Shown: positions 10,668 to 20,230 of the stretch, piece by piece | How positions within the stretch are numbered: position 1 is the stretch's first letter | How the letters are laid out: each line of letters starts with the position of its first letter | DNA from: Klebsiella grimontii | GTDB taxonomy: Bacteria; Pseudomonadota; Gammaproteobacteria; Enterobacterales; Enterobacteriaceae | Assembly (NCBI RefSeq): GCF_900200035.1 | Contig: NZ_FZTC01000053.1 | Span: forward strand, 62,001 to 126,000 | Direction: 5' to 3' | Length of the DNA stretch: 64,000 bases | Made by a program: the position numbers and the translations under genes | The notes under the pieces: model-generated | What the model was told of the DNA's origin: nothing | Database searches by the model: none | What the model saw: only the letters and a program-made list of their open reading frames with translations

Positions 10668-10701
10668 CCCGGAGGCGATGCTGCGCATCTGTCCGGGCTA
10701 C
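10668..10701. repeat. REP palindrome
   Basis: Imperfect palindrome beginning CCCGGAGGCG and ending CTGTCCGGGCTAC. Nearly the same 34-base sequence recurs at 44085-44118 and, inverted, at 56443-56478. It lies between the convergent coaD and mutM genes and may also act as a transcript end. Confidence 0.8.
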
Positions 10702-10746
10702 CGGACCAAGCGCAGCGCGAGACGGGATCAACGCAACCATCGCACC

Positions 10747-11556
10747 TTACTTCTGGCACTGGCGGCAATAAAACGTCGCCCGCTGTGCATGCTTGCTGCC
10801 GATAACCGGCGTCCCGCAAATGCGGCAGGGTTCACCTTTGCGACCATAAACCTGCAGCTCCTGGGCAAAATAGCCTGGTTTGCCGTCGCTTTGCAGGAAA
10901 TCCTTCAGCGTCGTCCCGCCCTGTTCGATGGAGCGCAGCAGGACCAGCTTAATCACTTTCACCAGCTGCTCGCACTCCTCTCGCGACAGAGAAGAGGCCA
11001 GCCTGTCGGGATGAATACCCGCCGAAAACAGCGATTCGCTGGCGTAGATATTGCCCACCCCAACCACCAGCTTGTTATCCATCAGCCAGGGCTTAATCGC
11101 GGTTTTCTTCTTCGCGCACTTCTGCTGGAGATAATCAGCGTTGAACTCATCGCTCAGCGGCTCCGGCCCCAGATGCGCCAGCGCCGGATGGCCCTCCAGC
11201 TCTTTGGTCCACAGCCAGGCGCCAAAGCGGCGCGGATCGGTATAGCGCAGGACCTTGCCGTTACTCATCACCAGGTCTACGTGATCGTGCTTCTCTGCGG
11301 GCAGCTCTTCGCTGAGGATACGCAGGCTGCCGGACATGCCGAGGTGGACGATAATCCAGCCGTCAGGCAGCTCCAGCAGCAGGTATTTGGCACGGCGGCG
11401 CACGCTGAGCACCGGAACGTCGCTCAGGCGATAGATCTCTTCGGAAACCGGCCAGCGCAGGCGTCCGTTGCGCACCACGGCGTGCAGGATGGTGGCGCCA
11501 ACCAGGTGCGGTTCAATCCCGCGGCGGCTGGTTTCTACTTCAGGTAATTCAGGCAT
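10747..11556 (-). CDS. mutM: Formamidopyrimidine-DNA glycosylase MutM (Fpg)
   Basis: Base-excision repair enzyme that removes 8-oxoguanine and related lesions and nicks the abasic site. 269 residues, full length. The mature N-terminus PELPEVET carries the catalytic Pro and Glu; [16 protein letters not shown] is the helix-two-turn-helix region; the C-terminal zinc finger is CRICGTPV ... YCRQCQK with four cysteines. The gene following on its upstream side is not rpmG as in E. coli but a four-gene operon (see 11620-16727). Confidence 0.97.
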   Translation of the reverse strand: MPELPEVETSRRGIEPHLVGATILHAVVRNGRLRWPVSEEIYRLSDVPVLSVRRRAKYLLLELPDGWIIVHLGMSGSLRILSEELPAEKHDHVDLVMSNGKVLRYTDPRRFGAWLWTKELEGHPALAHLGPEPLSDEFNADYLQQKCAKKKTAIKPWLMDNKLVVGVGNIYASESLFSAGIHPDRLASSLSREECEQLVKVIKLVLLRSIEQGGTTLKDFLQSDGKPGYFAQELQVYGRKGEPCRICGTPVIGSKHAQRATFYCRQCQK

Positions 11557-11619
11557 ATTTTTCTCATATTAAAACAGCAGGCGCCGCTATTTTACCTCGT
11601 TCAGGAGGCCGCGACGCGA

Positions 11620-13956
11620 CTAGTGCTGAAAATTCACGCCGATGGTTATCTGCCTGCCATCGGGCTGCGGTTTGAACTTCCAGCGCCAGAGCATATCGAC
11701 CGCCCGCGCATCGTACTGTTCCACTTCGCTGCTTTTGCTCACCAGCACCAGCGTCGGCGCGCCGTTTTTATCAATATCAACGGTAAGCTCAGTCCGTTTA
11801 TCGCCCTGCATCTGCGGCGCCTTCCACTCAACGCCGAAGAAAGACGCGTTCAACACCGCATTCTTGTCGATATCAACCGTCATACTCACCGGCGGGTCAA
11901 AGGGAACGAGCGTTTCATGGCGGTCCAGCTTTTTGCTCGCCGGCAAGATTTCCCCGGCTTTTGCGGTCTCTTCACCTTTCGCTCTTTCCCCGAGGATATC
12001 AGCATAATCCGCGTACACTTTTGCCGAAAGAATCGCATTACGCTCGCCCATGCCAACCCGCATCAGTAGCTTAGTTTTGATATTCGCTATTTTCTGCTCG
12101 GTATCCTCGGCGAGTGGCTGTAGCAACAGGGAGTAGATCATTGCGCCGATGTACAGTTCAGGATCGCGCTCGGCCCACAGGCTGCCCCACCCCATCCACA
12201 CCTGCGGATCCTCCGGAGCCAGCGCCAGCAGTTGCGCCCACGTCGCCCGTTTCTCGTCAAAGGAAACATAGCTCTTTCTCAGCGCCAAATCCTTCAATAA
12301 CGGCGCATAGTAGGGATGCGTTTCGACCAGCGCTTCCATCGCCTCGGTCATTTCGGTAAAACCTTCTATTCTGCCTTTGGTCGTTTTTTCTCGTTTTTTG
12401 AAGTAGATAAGCTGTAAATTGCGCGCCTCTTCCGCGCTCAGTTTCTTCTGCGGAAAAAGCGCTTTCATCCGGGTGAATTGAGCGGCCATCTCTTGCGCGG
12501 CGGCTTCCATTCCAGGTTTATTATGCCGGGCCGCCAGCCGTGAGATACGCATCGCCCGTGATTCCATTTCCCGATAGTGTTCATTCGGAGACAGGCGATC
12601 GCTGATAAAGGTCACCGGCATCAGCAGGCGCTTTCCCTGCCGATTAGAGTGAAAACGCCACTGCGGCGCGTAGTGGAGCGCCGCTTTATCAAACTCGGGA
12701 ACGCCGCTGCTGCACTCAACCACCACGTTTAACAGCTCGCCGCTGGCGTCTGTATCCAGCGAGAGTACCGTCGTCGCCGACTTGATATATTTATTTATCG
12801 CCGGGTAGAGCATCGGCGGCACCGTCTCTTTGCCGATCCCATATCTTTCTGGCTCAATGCTGACGTGCCCCGGAAAGTGCTCGTTAACTGTGCTGATGCC
12901 ACGCACGGGGCCTTCTTTAAACACGATCGATTTCGATAAAGGCAGCACCTTGCTACCTTCGCCTTTTTCCGTTGCATACCGGTCCAATGGCAAATCACAG
13001 GAGCGCGTCTGCATTCTGGCCTGCAGAATATGTAGGATTTGCCGGTCGTCAGACGGCATTTGCGCGATATACGCCGCTAACCGCTGCTGTAGCGCAGGCT
13101 GGCGCGAGCTATCCTTCAGGCCCTCCGCCATCAATAATCCGCTCGTAATGCTTTGCGTAAGCGCCTGAAACTGCGAATTTCGCACCCGCTCATTATCGCG
13201 GGACTGGATCAGCGCTAACGCCCAACCCAGCCAGGCGTCAGAGTTTTCCGGCGCAATGGCGATTGCCTGCCGAAAGGCTCTTTCCGCCCGCGATTTGTCC
13301 GCATCCGTTGTCAGCGTCAGGATAGCCGCGGCCAGCGTCAGATCGCCACGGTCCGGCATCCAGCTGAGATAATCCGTTATTTTGGGTAATGCTTTCGCTT
13401 CTTGTTCGCGATAGCCCAGTGCCTGCTGCCAGAGCGCATCCGCGGCGGCGGCATCTTTTTCACTCCAGCCAAGCGGCAGCTCCGCTAATGGCTTTTTCTG
13501 CGCGATAAATTGCTCGACAATCTTGTGCTGATTAAACGGTTCCCCACGCAGGATTATCTGAATAAAACGGGCATGACGGTCATAGAGAAAATCCGCCCAG
13601 GCGGGCGATGCCAGCTGATTCATACTCTGCCAGCGCCGCTGGTTTTGCTCGCCAATTGGGACATTGAATAAGGTGATACCGATAACAAAAACAATCTGCG
13701 CCACGGCAGCAATCAGATAGCCTTTATTGCGCCGGGTAATCGCCACCCACATCAGGGCGGAAAAGTAGAGAGTTCCCCCTAGCCACAGGCCGTAGAGCAA
13801 TAAACGCTGGGGAGCATTCAGCGCCGCCGGTAAAAGCGAAAGCTTATCCACCAACATAAAGGGTGCAGACCAGAGAAAGAGCACCATATTCGGCGCGACA
13901 AAAAGCGCAATCAAAGACAAGATGACCAGCAGGTGTTTTAACTTCGGCGTAATCAT
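11620..13956 (-). CDS. Membrane protein with TPR-like repeats and two TonB_C-like domains
   Basis: 778 residues; I do not recognise a named family for the whole protein. It starts with three hydrophobic helices (about 8-34, 51-73, 80-98), which would put the rest in the periplasm if the N-terminus is cytoplasmic. A TPR-like segment follows near 220-250 (AERAFRQAIAIAPENSDAW). Two stretches resemble the TonB C-terminal domain: about 390-450 (LSLDTDASGELLNVVVECSSG ... WRFH) and the last 55 residues (LTVDIDKNGAPTLVLVSKSS ... WRWKFKP). No proline-rich TonB spacer is seen. The ATG directly abuts the kinase stop, so it is the last gene of the operon. Function unknown; a periplasmic sensor or effector is an inference. 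Confidence 0.8.
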   Translation of the reverse strand: MITPKLKHLLVILSLIALFVAPNMVLFLWSAPFMLVDKLSLLPAALNAPQRLLLYGLWLGGTLYFSALMWVAITRRNKGYLIAAVAQIVFVIGITLFNVPIGEQNQRRWQSMNQLASPAWADFLYDRHARFIQIILRGEPFNQHKIVEQFIAQKKPLAELPLGWSEKDAAAADALWQQALGYREQEAKALPKITDYLSWMPDRGDLTLAAAILTLTTDADKSRAERAFRQAIAIAPENSDAWLGWALALIQSRDNERVRNSQFQALTQSITSGLLMAEGLKDSSRQPALQQRLAAYIAQMPSDDRQILHILQARMQTRSCDLPLDRYATEKGEGSKVLPLSKSIVFKEGPVRGISTVNEHFPGHVSIEPERYGIGKETVPPMLYPAINKYIKSATTVLSLDTDASGELLNVVVECSSGVPEFDKAALHYAPQWRFHSNRQGKRLLMPVTFISDRLSPNEHYREMESRAMRISRLAARHNKPGMEAAAQEMAAQFTRMKALFPQKKLSAEEARNLQLIYFKKREKTTKGRIEGFTEMTEAMEALVETHPYYAPLLKDLALRKSYVSFDEKRATWAQLLALAPEDPQVWMGWGSLWAERDPELYIGAMIYSLLLQPLAEDTEQKIANIKTKLLMRVGMGERNAILSAKVYADYADILGERAKGEETAKAGEILPASKKLDRHETLVPFDPPVSMTVDIDKNAVLNASFFGVEWKAPQMQGDKRTELTVDIDKNGAPTLVLVSKSSEVEQYDARAVDMLWRWKFKPQPDGRQITIGVNFQH

Positions 13957-15330
13957 TTATGGCTTACTCCGAAGAATCGCCAGCAGCCCCATCACGGCTA
14001 TCCAGACAAAAATCAGGATTAACGCCGCATTATCGTACCAGGCATGCCAGGGACCGCTCAGTTGGGTAAAATTACGCGCTAATATGGCCATCACCAGCGT
14101 GCTAATCACAGCCAGCGCGCCATGCCAAACAAATGCAGGAACTTTGCTGCGCATATTGCGCCACAGCAGCGTTAACGGCCCCGGCCCAGTTGGCTGACGA
14201 GGTACCGCAGCGGCTGGCGCCACGCGAGGCTGCCGCTTTGCGGGCGCAGGCTTTGGACTAACGGTTTGTGTCCGCTTATGCTGCTTCGCCTGTTTTACGC
14301 CCTCAACAACCTGTTTTTCACGTGCGCAGACCAGGCACGGCATCCCGGCGAAATGCTGGTGTTTCTTACTACAGAGAACAATTTTTTGCGTACTGCGTAG
14401 CGCATAAGGACGCAGGATCTTCGCCCATTCATCGGCGGAAGGACGTTGGGCAGGCGAATCGCTAAAGGCGCGATCGAATAGCTTGCGTAGCCCAGCGGGC
14501 AGCAGGTGATGGGTACTGGCCGGTACCGGAGAGATATTCTTTGCGGCATTGATGCCGTAGGCGTAGCAACCGGCGGCGATGCGACCGGGTAAATCATCAG
14601 GCACTTTTGCCGCCTGCGCGCGGCCGCTATAGGGATGAATGCCGTGGTTGAGCAACTGGAAAATAATCACCGCCAGCGAGAAGCGGTCCTGAGCCTCTTC
14701 CTGTTCGCCCGGCACCTGGCCAATGCGCTGGAACTCAGGCGCCAGGTAATCCGGCGTGAACTGCCCGGCCGGGAAACGCTCGCCCTCGCCCTGGATGCTA
14801 AAGCCATCGCAGTCAAGCAGCGCGATGTACAGGCTGTCGCGATAAAAACGCAGGTTGACCGGCTTCATGTCGATAACCCGGTGCTGGCGCGCGTGTAACG
14901 CCGAGACCAGGGTGGCGAGGTTGCAGGCCAGGCTCACTTTGGCGCCAATCCCCTCCGGCAGATTCTGCGCCTTCGCCTGCCGCGACTGCAAAATATACTC
15001 CAGCTCAATAGTGCGCCGGGTATCGAGCACCGGCATAACAAAGCCAATAACCCGCTTGCGCTCGTCGAAGAGCAAATAGTCAGGCCACGCCAGTTGGACG
15101 ATCGCTTCACCGTCAGCAGGCGCGGGGATTTCCGGGCGCTGCGCAAGCATGGCGCTAAGCTTGCGCTGGTAATAGCCGGTATCGATATTGGGATGATAGA
15201 TTTTCGCGACGCGGGAAGGGTCATCCGCCAGAAAATAGACGCTGCCAGCGCCGCCGCTCTTAATCAGTTTTCCCAGGCGTACCGCGCGACGTTGCTCGTT
15301 ATAACACCCAGGGGCTTTTTTATGCTTCAT
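13957..15330 (-). CDS. Membrane-anchored Hanks-type Ser/Thr kinase (TerY-P/YegI-like)
   Basis: 457 residues. Kinase motifs look intact: glycine loop SGGAGSVY (25-32), VAK with Lys43, catalytic loop RVIDMKPVN with Asp154, Lys156 and Asn159, metal site LLDCDGF with Asp175, LAPE at 196-199, and Asp215 of helix F. After the kinase come a Cys/His cluster (Cys320, His324, Cys332, Cys335, probably zinc), a Lys/Pro-rich linker and two C-terminal membrane helices (about 400-418 and 434-453), so the kinase faces the cytoplasm. Its start overlaps the PP2C gene by 11 bases. The set kinase + PP2C + vWA matches the TerY-P triad and E. coli YegI/YegK/YegL. Substrate unknown. Confidence 0.88.
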   Translation of the reverse strand: MKHKKAPGCYNEQRRAVRLGKLIKSGGAGSVYFLADDPSRVAKIYHPNIDTGYYQRKLSAMLAQRPEIPAPADGEAIVQLAWPDYLLFDERKRVIGFVMPVLDTRRTIELEYILQSRQAKAQNLPEGIGAKVSLACNLATLVSALHARQHRVIDMKPVNLRFYRDSLYIALLDCDGFSIQGEGERFPAGQFTPDYLAPEFQRIGQVPGEQEEAQDRFSLAVIIFQLLNHGIHPYSGRAQAAKVPDDLPGRIAAGCYAYGINAAKNISPVPASTHHLLPAGLRKLFDRAFSDSPAQRPSADEWAKILRPYALRSTQKIVLCSKKHQHFAGMPCLVCAREKQVVEGVKQAKQHKRTQTVSPKPAPAKRQPRVAPAAAVPRQPTGPGPLTLLWRNMRSKVPAFVWHGALAVISTLVMAILARNFTQLSGPWHAWYDNAALILIFVWIAVMGLLAILRSKP

Positions 15331-16045
15331 TACGCAGAGCTACCAGAAGCGTCTTATCATCGCCGGTTATCGCCCAGGTGCGCGGGTCGTCAAGCGTGGC
15401 GCGTATCGCCTCACTCCCTTCAACCTCAGAGACCTGCAGCAAATAACGCAAAACAGGGTCCATAAAGGGGGAGAATAGCGCATCGCCGCGCTGGTTTAGC
15501 GCAAACGGCTGCACGCCGTCGGACATCATCACCAGTTGCGTGGCTCTGCCAGCAAACTGACGGATGCGTAAATGTTCGCGCCAGTCGTGGCTGGTGAGAA
15601 ACCAGGTCTGGTTGGCGTATTCACCGTTTTCAGGTAACGAGAAGTGCTGCTCAGCGTCGATGCTCAACTCCGCGACGCCATCACCGATATGCAGCACCAC
15701 TGAGGCGGTTTCCCCGAGCCATGCGGCCACAACGGTACAGGCAAAATCGCCTGCGGAAAGCCCTCGCTCCTGCGCCGCCAGCAGAACGACCTCACGCACG
15801 CTCGCTATCAGCGTCGCCAGCTGCTGTTCATCAGGCGCGGCGGTGAATTTCGCCAGCCGTTCGGCCAGCTCTCGGGCGACTAAAACCGCACCCTGTTCGC
15901 TATAAGCGGCTGAGCCTGCGCCGTCGCATACGGCGGCGACCAGACGATCGCCCAAATTGCGGTAGCAAAAGGCATCCTGACAAGGAAGGTTATTTTGTCG
16001 GTGGCTGCTGCCAATGACCGACGAAGCGTAAACGCGCCAGTTCAT
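15320..16045 (-). CDS. PP2C-family Ser/Thr phosphatase
   Basis: 241 residues; expected to dephosphorylate targets of the adjacent kinase. Metal-binding aspartates of the PP2C fold are visible: CQDAF (Asp24), VCDGAGSAAYSEQGA (Asp41), HIGDGVAEL (Asp122), MMSDGV (Asp176) and GDDKTLLVAL (Asp229/Asp230). All core motifs are kept, so it should be active. Starts four bases after the vWA gene stop and overlaps the kinase start. Compared with E. coli YegK it has the same gene-order role between vWA and kinase. Confidence 0.9.
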   Translation of the reverse strand: MNWRVYASSVIGSSHRQNNLPCQDAFCYRNLGDRLVAAVCDGAGSAAYSEQGAVLVARELAERLAKFTAAPDEQQLATLIASVREVVLLAAQERGLSAGDFACTVVAAWLGETASVVLHIGDGVAELSIDAEQHFSLPENGEYANQTWFLTSHDWREHLRIRQFAGRATQLVMMSDGVQPFALNQRGDALFSPFMDPVLRYLLQVSEVEGSEAIRATLDDPRTWAITGDDKTLLVALRNEA

Positions 16046-16049
16046 CGCG

Positions 16050-16727
16050 TCAGACCGAAATTTCTGACCAGCTATCCGTCGGCGGCAGCTGTGCTCTACC
16101 GCCAGGGGTAGACTGCGAAACTACCTGCATGCTGGCGCTCAGCCAGAGGAACAGCTCGCGGAACTGCAAACCTTTTAGCTGCTTCACGCCGTTTATACCG
16201 CTACGGCTGAAGTGACCCATCGATTCGGAAGCCTCGCTACCCACGCTAATCGGGAATACGGCAACCTTATTCGCCGCCTGCGCCTCGCGGCACTCCTGGG
16301 CCGCCGTCTGCCAGTTATCCGTTGGCGCGCCGTCCGACATCAAAAACAGCCATGGCCGGGTATAGGGTACGCCAGCTGCTTTCAGGCGCTGCTTTTCAGC
16401 TTCAATTTCACTTAACGCCATGCTGACGGCCTGCCCGGTAGGCGTTAAGCCGTTGGCTTCAAGAACAGGTGCGGTGAAATCCATCGCATCGCACCAGTCG
16501 CCGTACAGCTGACACTCGTCGTAACCGCCATATTTAATCACCAGCAGGCGAACGCGTTTGGCGGCTATCACATCATGCTTGAGTTCTTCTTCCAGCAGCT
16601 TGAGCCCCTGATTTAGCTGGGCGATTGGCTGGCCGTCCATGCTGCCTGAGCAGTCAAGGACTAAAATCAAAGGCGTACGCTGTTCACTATTATCGATAAA
16701 TGAAACATCCGGAATTAAAGACGTCAT
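16050..16727 (-). CDS. vWA-domain protein (TerY/YegL-like)
   Basis: 225 residues, one von Willebrand A domain. The MIDAS metal site is complete: DCSGSMDG (Asp25, Ser27, Ser29), LTPTGQA (Thr95/Thr97 region) and MSDGAPTD (Asp132). No signal peptide, so cytoplasmic. The ATG at 16727 has AGGGA seven bases upstream; an in-frame start further upstream would add a Cys/Arg-rich stretch and is less likely. First gene of the operon vWA-PP2C-kinase-TonB_C protein. The terminator of rpmBG lies upstream, so this operon has its own promoter. No other ter genes (terZABCDE) are in the window. Confidence 0.9.
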   Translation of the reverse strand: MTSLIPDVSFIDNSEQRTPLILVLDCSGSMDGQPIAQLNQGLKLLEEELKHDVIAAKRVRLLVIKYGGYDECQLYGDWCDAMDFTAPVLEANGLTPTGQAVSMALSEIEAEKQRLKAAGVPYTRPWLFLMSDGAPTDNWQTAAQECREAQAANKVAVFPISVGSEASESMGHFSRSGINGVKQLKGLQFRELFLWLSASMQVVSQSTPGGRAQLPPTDSWSEISV

Positions 16728-16758
16728 AACAATCCCTGTCGGTGGTTTTCTGTACCGG

Positions 16759-16787
16759 CAGGATAAACACCCCATGCTGGTAAGACA
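16759..16787 (-). promoter_or_regulatory. Candidate promoter of the vWA-PP2C-kinase operon
   Basis: On the minus strand TTGTCT, a 17-base spacer and TATCCT lie about 32 bases before the vWA ATG. Boxes are 4/6 and 4/6 with ideal spacing. A second weak TTGATA-containing candidate overlaps the Fur-like box further upstream. Confidence 0.4.
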
Positions 16788-16810
16788 AGAAAAACCAATT
16801 CATTCATATG

Positions 16811-16829
16811 GTTAATGATTATCAATAAA
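16811..16829. promoter_or_regulatory. Fur-box-like sequence
   Basis: The 19 bases starting GTTAATGATTATCAATAA match 14 of 19 positions of the enteric Fur consensus by eye. The core is TGATTATCA. It lies about 85-100 bases upstream of the vWA ATG in an A+T-rich gap. Direct binding is untested. Confidence 0.5.
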
Positions 16830-16880
16830 AAAGAAGAGCGGGATATATTTCGGAGGCAGGATGAGTGTAAAGCGAAAACA

Positions 16881-16906
16881 AAAAACCCCGCCGGGGCGGG
16901 GTTTTT
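16881..16906 (-). terminator. Terminator of rpmB-rpmG
   Basis: Minus-strand reading gives CCCCGCC / GGCGGGG arms flanked by A and T runs, starting 20 bases after the rpmG stop. It isolates the ribosomal operon from the vWA operon downstream. Confidence 0.9.
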
Positions 16907-16925
16907 CTGTACAAGGAGTCTAAAA

Positions 16926-17096
<171 letters not shown>

Positions 17097-17113
17097 TTAT
17101 TTCCTCTAAGTAC

Positions 17114-17371
<258 letters not shown>

Positions 17372-17495
17372 TTAGCTCGAGCTTCGTATGGGGTATTGGC
17401 GCCTCGTCAGGCTTTACAGCCCGGTCATCGCAGTTCTAAGCGAACTCTCGATTGCCAGGCCCAAATGCCAAACCCGAGATTCTCAAAGGTGGCGT

Positions 17496-17524
17496 AGTAT
17501 ACGCTGACTCGGCGATGTGCTCAA
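17496..17524 (-). promoter_or_regulatory. Promoter of rpmB-rpmG
   Basis: On the minus strand TTGAGC (17524-17519), exactly 17 bases, then TATACT (17501-17496). Near-consensus boxes with ideal spacing, as expected for a ribosomal protein operon. Confidence 0.75.
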
Positions 17525-17566
17525 GTCCCGAACAGACAAAGATCCCGATGGATCGCGCGATCGGGG

Positions 17567-18232
17567 CTAAATCCAGCCGCGTTCAGCGAAAGATACGTAC
17601 GCTCCGCGGCCAATGACAAGGTGATCCAGCACACGTATATCCATGAATCGACAACATTTTATCACTCTTTCGGTAATCAGCCTGTCGGCCTTGCTCGGCT
17701 CAGGACTACCGGATGGATGATTATGTGCCAGGATCACCGCGGCGGCGTTCACTTTGATGGCTTCGCGTACGATTTCTCGCGGATGCACCTCAACGTGGCT
17801 AAGAGTACCAGAAAAAAGTCGGCTATGTTTCAATACCCGATTCTGATTGTCTAAAAAGATCACCATGAAGATCTCGCGCTCTTCGTCGGCCAGCTGGCTT
17901 TGCAGAAATTCTCGCGTCATCGATGGGGTAACCAGCGAGGGTTCTTCGGTCATTCGCAGACTAAAATAGCGTCGCGCCAGTTCAGCGATCCCTTTTAGCT
18001 GCGCATATTTCGCCAGGCCAATGCCTTCCACCTCGGCAAACTGCGACTCCTCCGCCGATAACAGGCCGTACAGCGAGCCAAAACGCTGCAGCAACTCGCG
18101 CGAAAACGTCATCACATCCTGCGTGCGGGTACCGGTACGTAAAAATAGCGCCAACAGTTCAATATCCGACAAAACTTCGATACCGTAGCGCTGCATCTTT
18201 TCCCTCGGCATCAGGGATTCTTGTATTTCCAT
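17567..18232 (-). CDS. radC: RadC/UPF0758 family JAMM protein
   Basis: 221 residues. An N-terminal helix-hairpin-helix region ([21 protein letters not shown]) is followed by a JAB1/MPN metalloprotease-like domain with [14 protein letters not shown] and the metal motif [14 protein letters not shown]. Historically linked to DNA repair, but the E. coli radC102 phenotype was later traced to recG, so its role is unsettled. Divergent from coaBC. A weak hairpin (CCCGAT/ATCGGG arms) follows the stop. Confidence 0.93.
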   Translation of the reverse strand: MEIQESLMPREKMQRYGIEVLSDIELLALFLRTGTRTQDVMTFSRELLQRFGSLYGLLSAEESQFAEVEGIGLAKYAQLKGIAELARRYFSLRMTEEPSLVTPSMTREFLQSQLADEEREIFMVIFLDNQNRVLKHSRLFSGTLSHVEVHPREIVREAIKVNAAAVILAHNHPSGSPEPSKADRLITERVIKCCRFMDIRVLDHLVIGRGAYVSFAERGWI

Positions 18233-18404
18233 CGCGGCCTCTCCTTCCTACTCCGCGCTATCCTGGCACAGCCTTTTTGCGCCGCCGATACGCAAGTTTT
18301 ATCCCTGCGTGGCGCCTCGCAAAGTGAATCTCTACCAGGCACACGATGCCGTGAGGATTGTGATAAGATGCGCGAATTCTGGTGTACCGCAACAGGAAAA
18401 AATC

Positions 18405-19619
18405 ATGATGAGTCTGGCTGGTAAAAAGATCGTTCTTGGCGTGAGCGGCGGCATTGCCGCCTATAAAACGCCAGAACTGGTGCGCCGCCTGCGTGACCGC
18501 GGCGCGGATGTCCGCGTCGCCATGACGGAAGCCGCAAAAGCCTTCATTACGCCGTTAAGCTTACAGGCGGTGTCCGGTTATCCGGTATCCGACAGCCTGC
18601 TCGACCCGGCCGCCGAAGCGGCGATGGGCCATATTGAGCTGGGGAAATGGGCTGATCTGGTCATTCTTGCCCCCGCCACCGCCGACTTAATCGCCCGCAT
18701 CGCGGCAGGCATGGCCAACGATCTCGTCTCGACGATCTGTCTCGCTACGCCGTCACCGGTCGCCGTCGTGCCCGCCATGAACCAGCAGATGTATCGCGCC
18801 GCCGCCACCCAGCATAATCTTGGCGTCATCGCCGCCCGCGGCCTGCTGGTATGGGGCCCGGACAGCGGCAGCCAGGCCTGCGGCGATATTGGCCCAGGGC
18901 GGATGCTCGACCCGCTGACCATTGTGGATATGGCCGCGCAGCATTTCTCTCCTGTCAAAGATTTGCAACATCTGAACATCATGATTACCGCGGGCCCCAC
19001 CCGCGAGCCGCTGGATCCGGTGCGTTATATAACCAACCACAGTTCTGGTAAGATGGGCTTCGCGATTGCCGCCGCCGCCGCGCGTCGCGGTGCGAACGTT
19101 ACGCTGGTGAGCGGCCCGGTTTCGCTGCCTACGCCGCCGTTTGTACACAGAATTGATGTCACCACAGCGCTGGAAATGGAAGCCGCGGTGCAAAATAGCG
19201 CGTCTCAACAGCAGATTTTTATTGGCTGTGCGGCAGTCGCCGACTACCGTGCGGTCGCCATCGCCGAAGAAAAAATTAAAAAACAAGGTGATGAATTAAC
19301 CCTGAAAATGGTTAAAAATCCGGATATCGTCGCAGGGGTCGCTGCGCTTAAGGCCAACCGCCCTTACGTCGTTGGGTTTGCCGCCGAAACAAATAATGTG
19401 GAAGAATACGCACGGCAAAAGCGAGCCCGCAAAAATCTTGATCTGATTTGCGCCAATGATGTTTCACAGCCAAATCAAGGATTTAACAGCGACAGCAATG
19501 CATTACACCTTTTCTGGCAGGAGGGAGATAAGCGCTTACCACTTGAGCGCAAGGAACTCCTGGGCCAATTATTACTCGACGAGATCGTTACCCGTTATGA
19601 TGAAAAAAATCGACGTTAA
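18405..19619 (+). CDS. coaBC: CoaBC bifunctional pantothenate pathway enzyme (Dfp)
   Basis: 404 residues. The N-terminal FMN-dependent CoaC domain (phosphopantothenoylcysteine decarboxylase) shows [19 protein letters not shown], the PAMNQQMYR active region and GDIGPGRML. The C-terminal CoaB domain (phosphopantothenate-cysteine ligase, CTP-dependent) shows [20 protein letters not shown] and [10 protein letters not shown] at 18405 has AGGA seven bases upstream; the ATG at 18408 is an equal alternative that differs by one Met. The 3' end overlaps dut by 23 bases. Confidence 0.96.
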   Translation: MMSLAGKKIVLGVSGGIAAYKTPELVRRLRDRGADVRVAMTEAAKAFITPLSLQAVSGYPVSDSLLDPAAEAAMGHIELGKWADLVILAPATADLIARIAAGMANDLVSTICLATPSPVAVVPAMNQQMYRAAATQHNLGVIAARGLLVWGPDSGSQACGDIGPGRMLDPLTIVDMAAQHFSPVKDLQHLNIMITAGPTREPLDPVRYITNHSSGKMGFAIAAAAARRGANVTLVSGPVSLPTPPFVHRIDVTTALEMEAAVQNSASQQQIFIGCAAVADYRAVAIAEEKIKKQGDELTLKMVKNPDIVAGVAALKANRPYVVGFAAETNNVEEYARQKRARKNLDLICANDVSQPNQGFNSDSNALHLFWQEGDKRLPLERKELLGQLLLDEIVTRYDEKNRR

Positions 19620-20055
19620 GATTCTGGACCCGCGCGTTGGTCAGCAATTTCCGCTGCCGACCTATGCCACCTCCGGCTCCGCCGGACTTGACCTGCGAGC
19701 CTGTCTCGATGACGCCGTAGAGCTGGCTCCCGGCGCAACCACTCTCGTGCCGACCGGCCTGGCGATTCATATTGCCGATCCTTCTCTGGCCGCGGTCATT
19801 CTCCCGCGCTCCGGGCTGGGCCATAAGCACGGTGTCGTACTGGGTAATCTGGTCGGTTTGATTGATTCTGACTATCAGGGCCAGTTGATGGTTTCCGTCT
19901 GGAACCGCAGCCAGCAGAGCTTCATCATCGAACCCGGCGAGCGTATCGCGCAAATGGTGTTTGTGCCTGTTGTGCAGGCGGAATTTAACCTGGTGGAAGA
20001 TTTTGACGCCACCGATCGCGGCGAAGGCGGCTTCGGTCACTCAGGGCGTCAATAA
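19597..20055 (+). CDS. dut: dUTPase
   Basis: Hydrolyses dUTP to dUMP and pyrophosphate, keeping uracil out of DNA and feeding dTMP synthesis. 152 residues from the first of two adjacent ATGs. All five trimeric dUTPase motifs are visible, including [40 protein letters not shown] and the C-terminal arm [14 protein letters not shown]. It overlaps the end of coaBC, as in E. coli. Confidence 0.97.
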   Translation: MMKKIDVKILDPRVGQQFPLPTYATSGSAGLDLRACLDDAVELAPGATTLVPTGLAIHIADPSLAAVILPRSGLGHKHGVVLGNLVGLIDSDYQGQLMVSVWNRSQQSFIIEPGERIAQMVFVPVVQAEFNLVEDFDATDRGEGGFGHSGRQ

Positions 20056-20230
20056 GCCCGGCGATAGAAAAAATCTTTCGGGGCGTCGCCGACAAAAGGG
20101 CAGCCTGAAGGATGAAGTGGAACCAGCATCGCAAAGCGCACTAATGCAATAACATCACCGCAGGCCACAGCTTGCGGTCGCTTTGTGGGTGCCTGCCTGA
20201 CAAGTGCTTTTTTCAGGGGTATTTTAAAAC

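Noticed and set aside
10678-11547. 289-codon plus-strand open frame opposite mutM
   Set aside because: Antisense to a fully conserved MutM, no family features.
11620-16727. Tellurite resistance island
   Set aside because: Only the TerY-type vWA/kinase/phosphatase set is present; no terZABCDE genes and no integrase or tRNA attachment site nearby.
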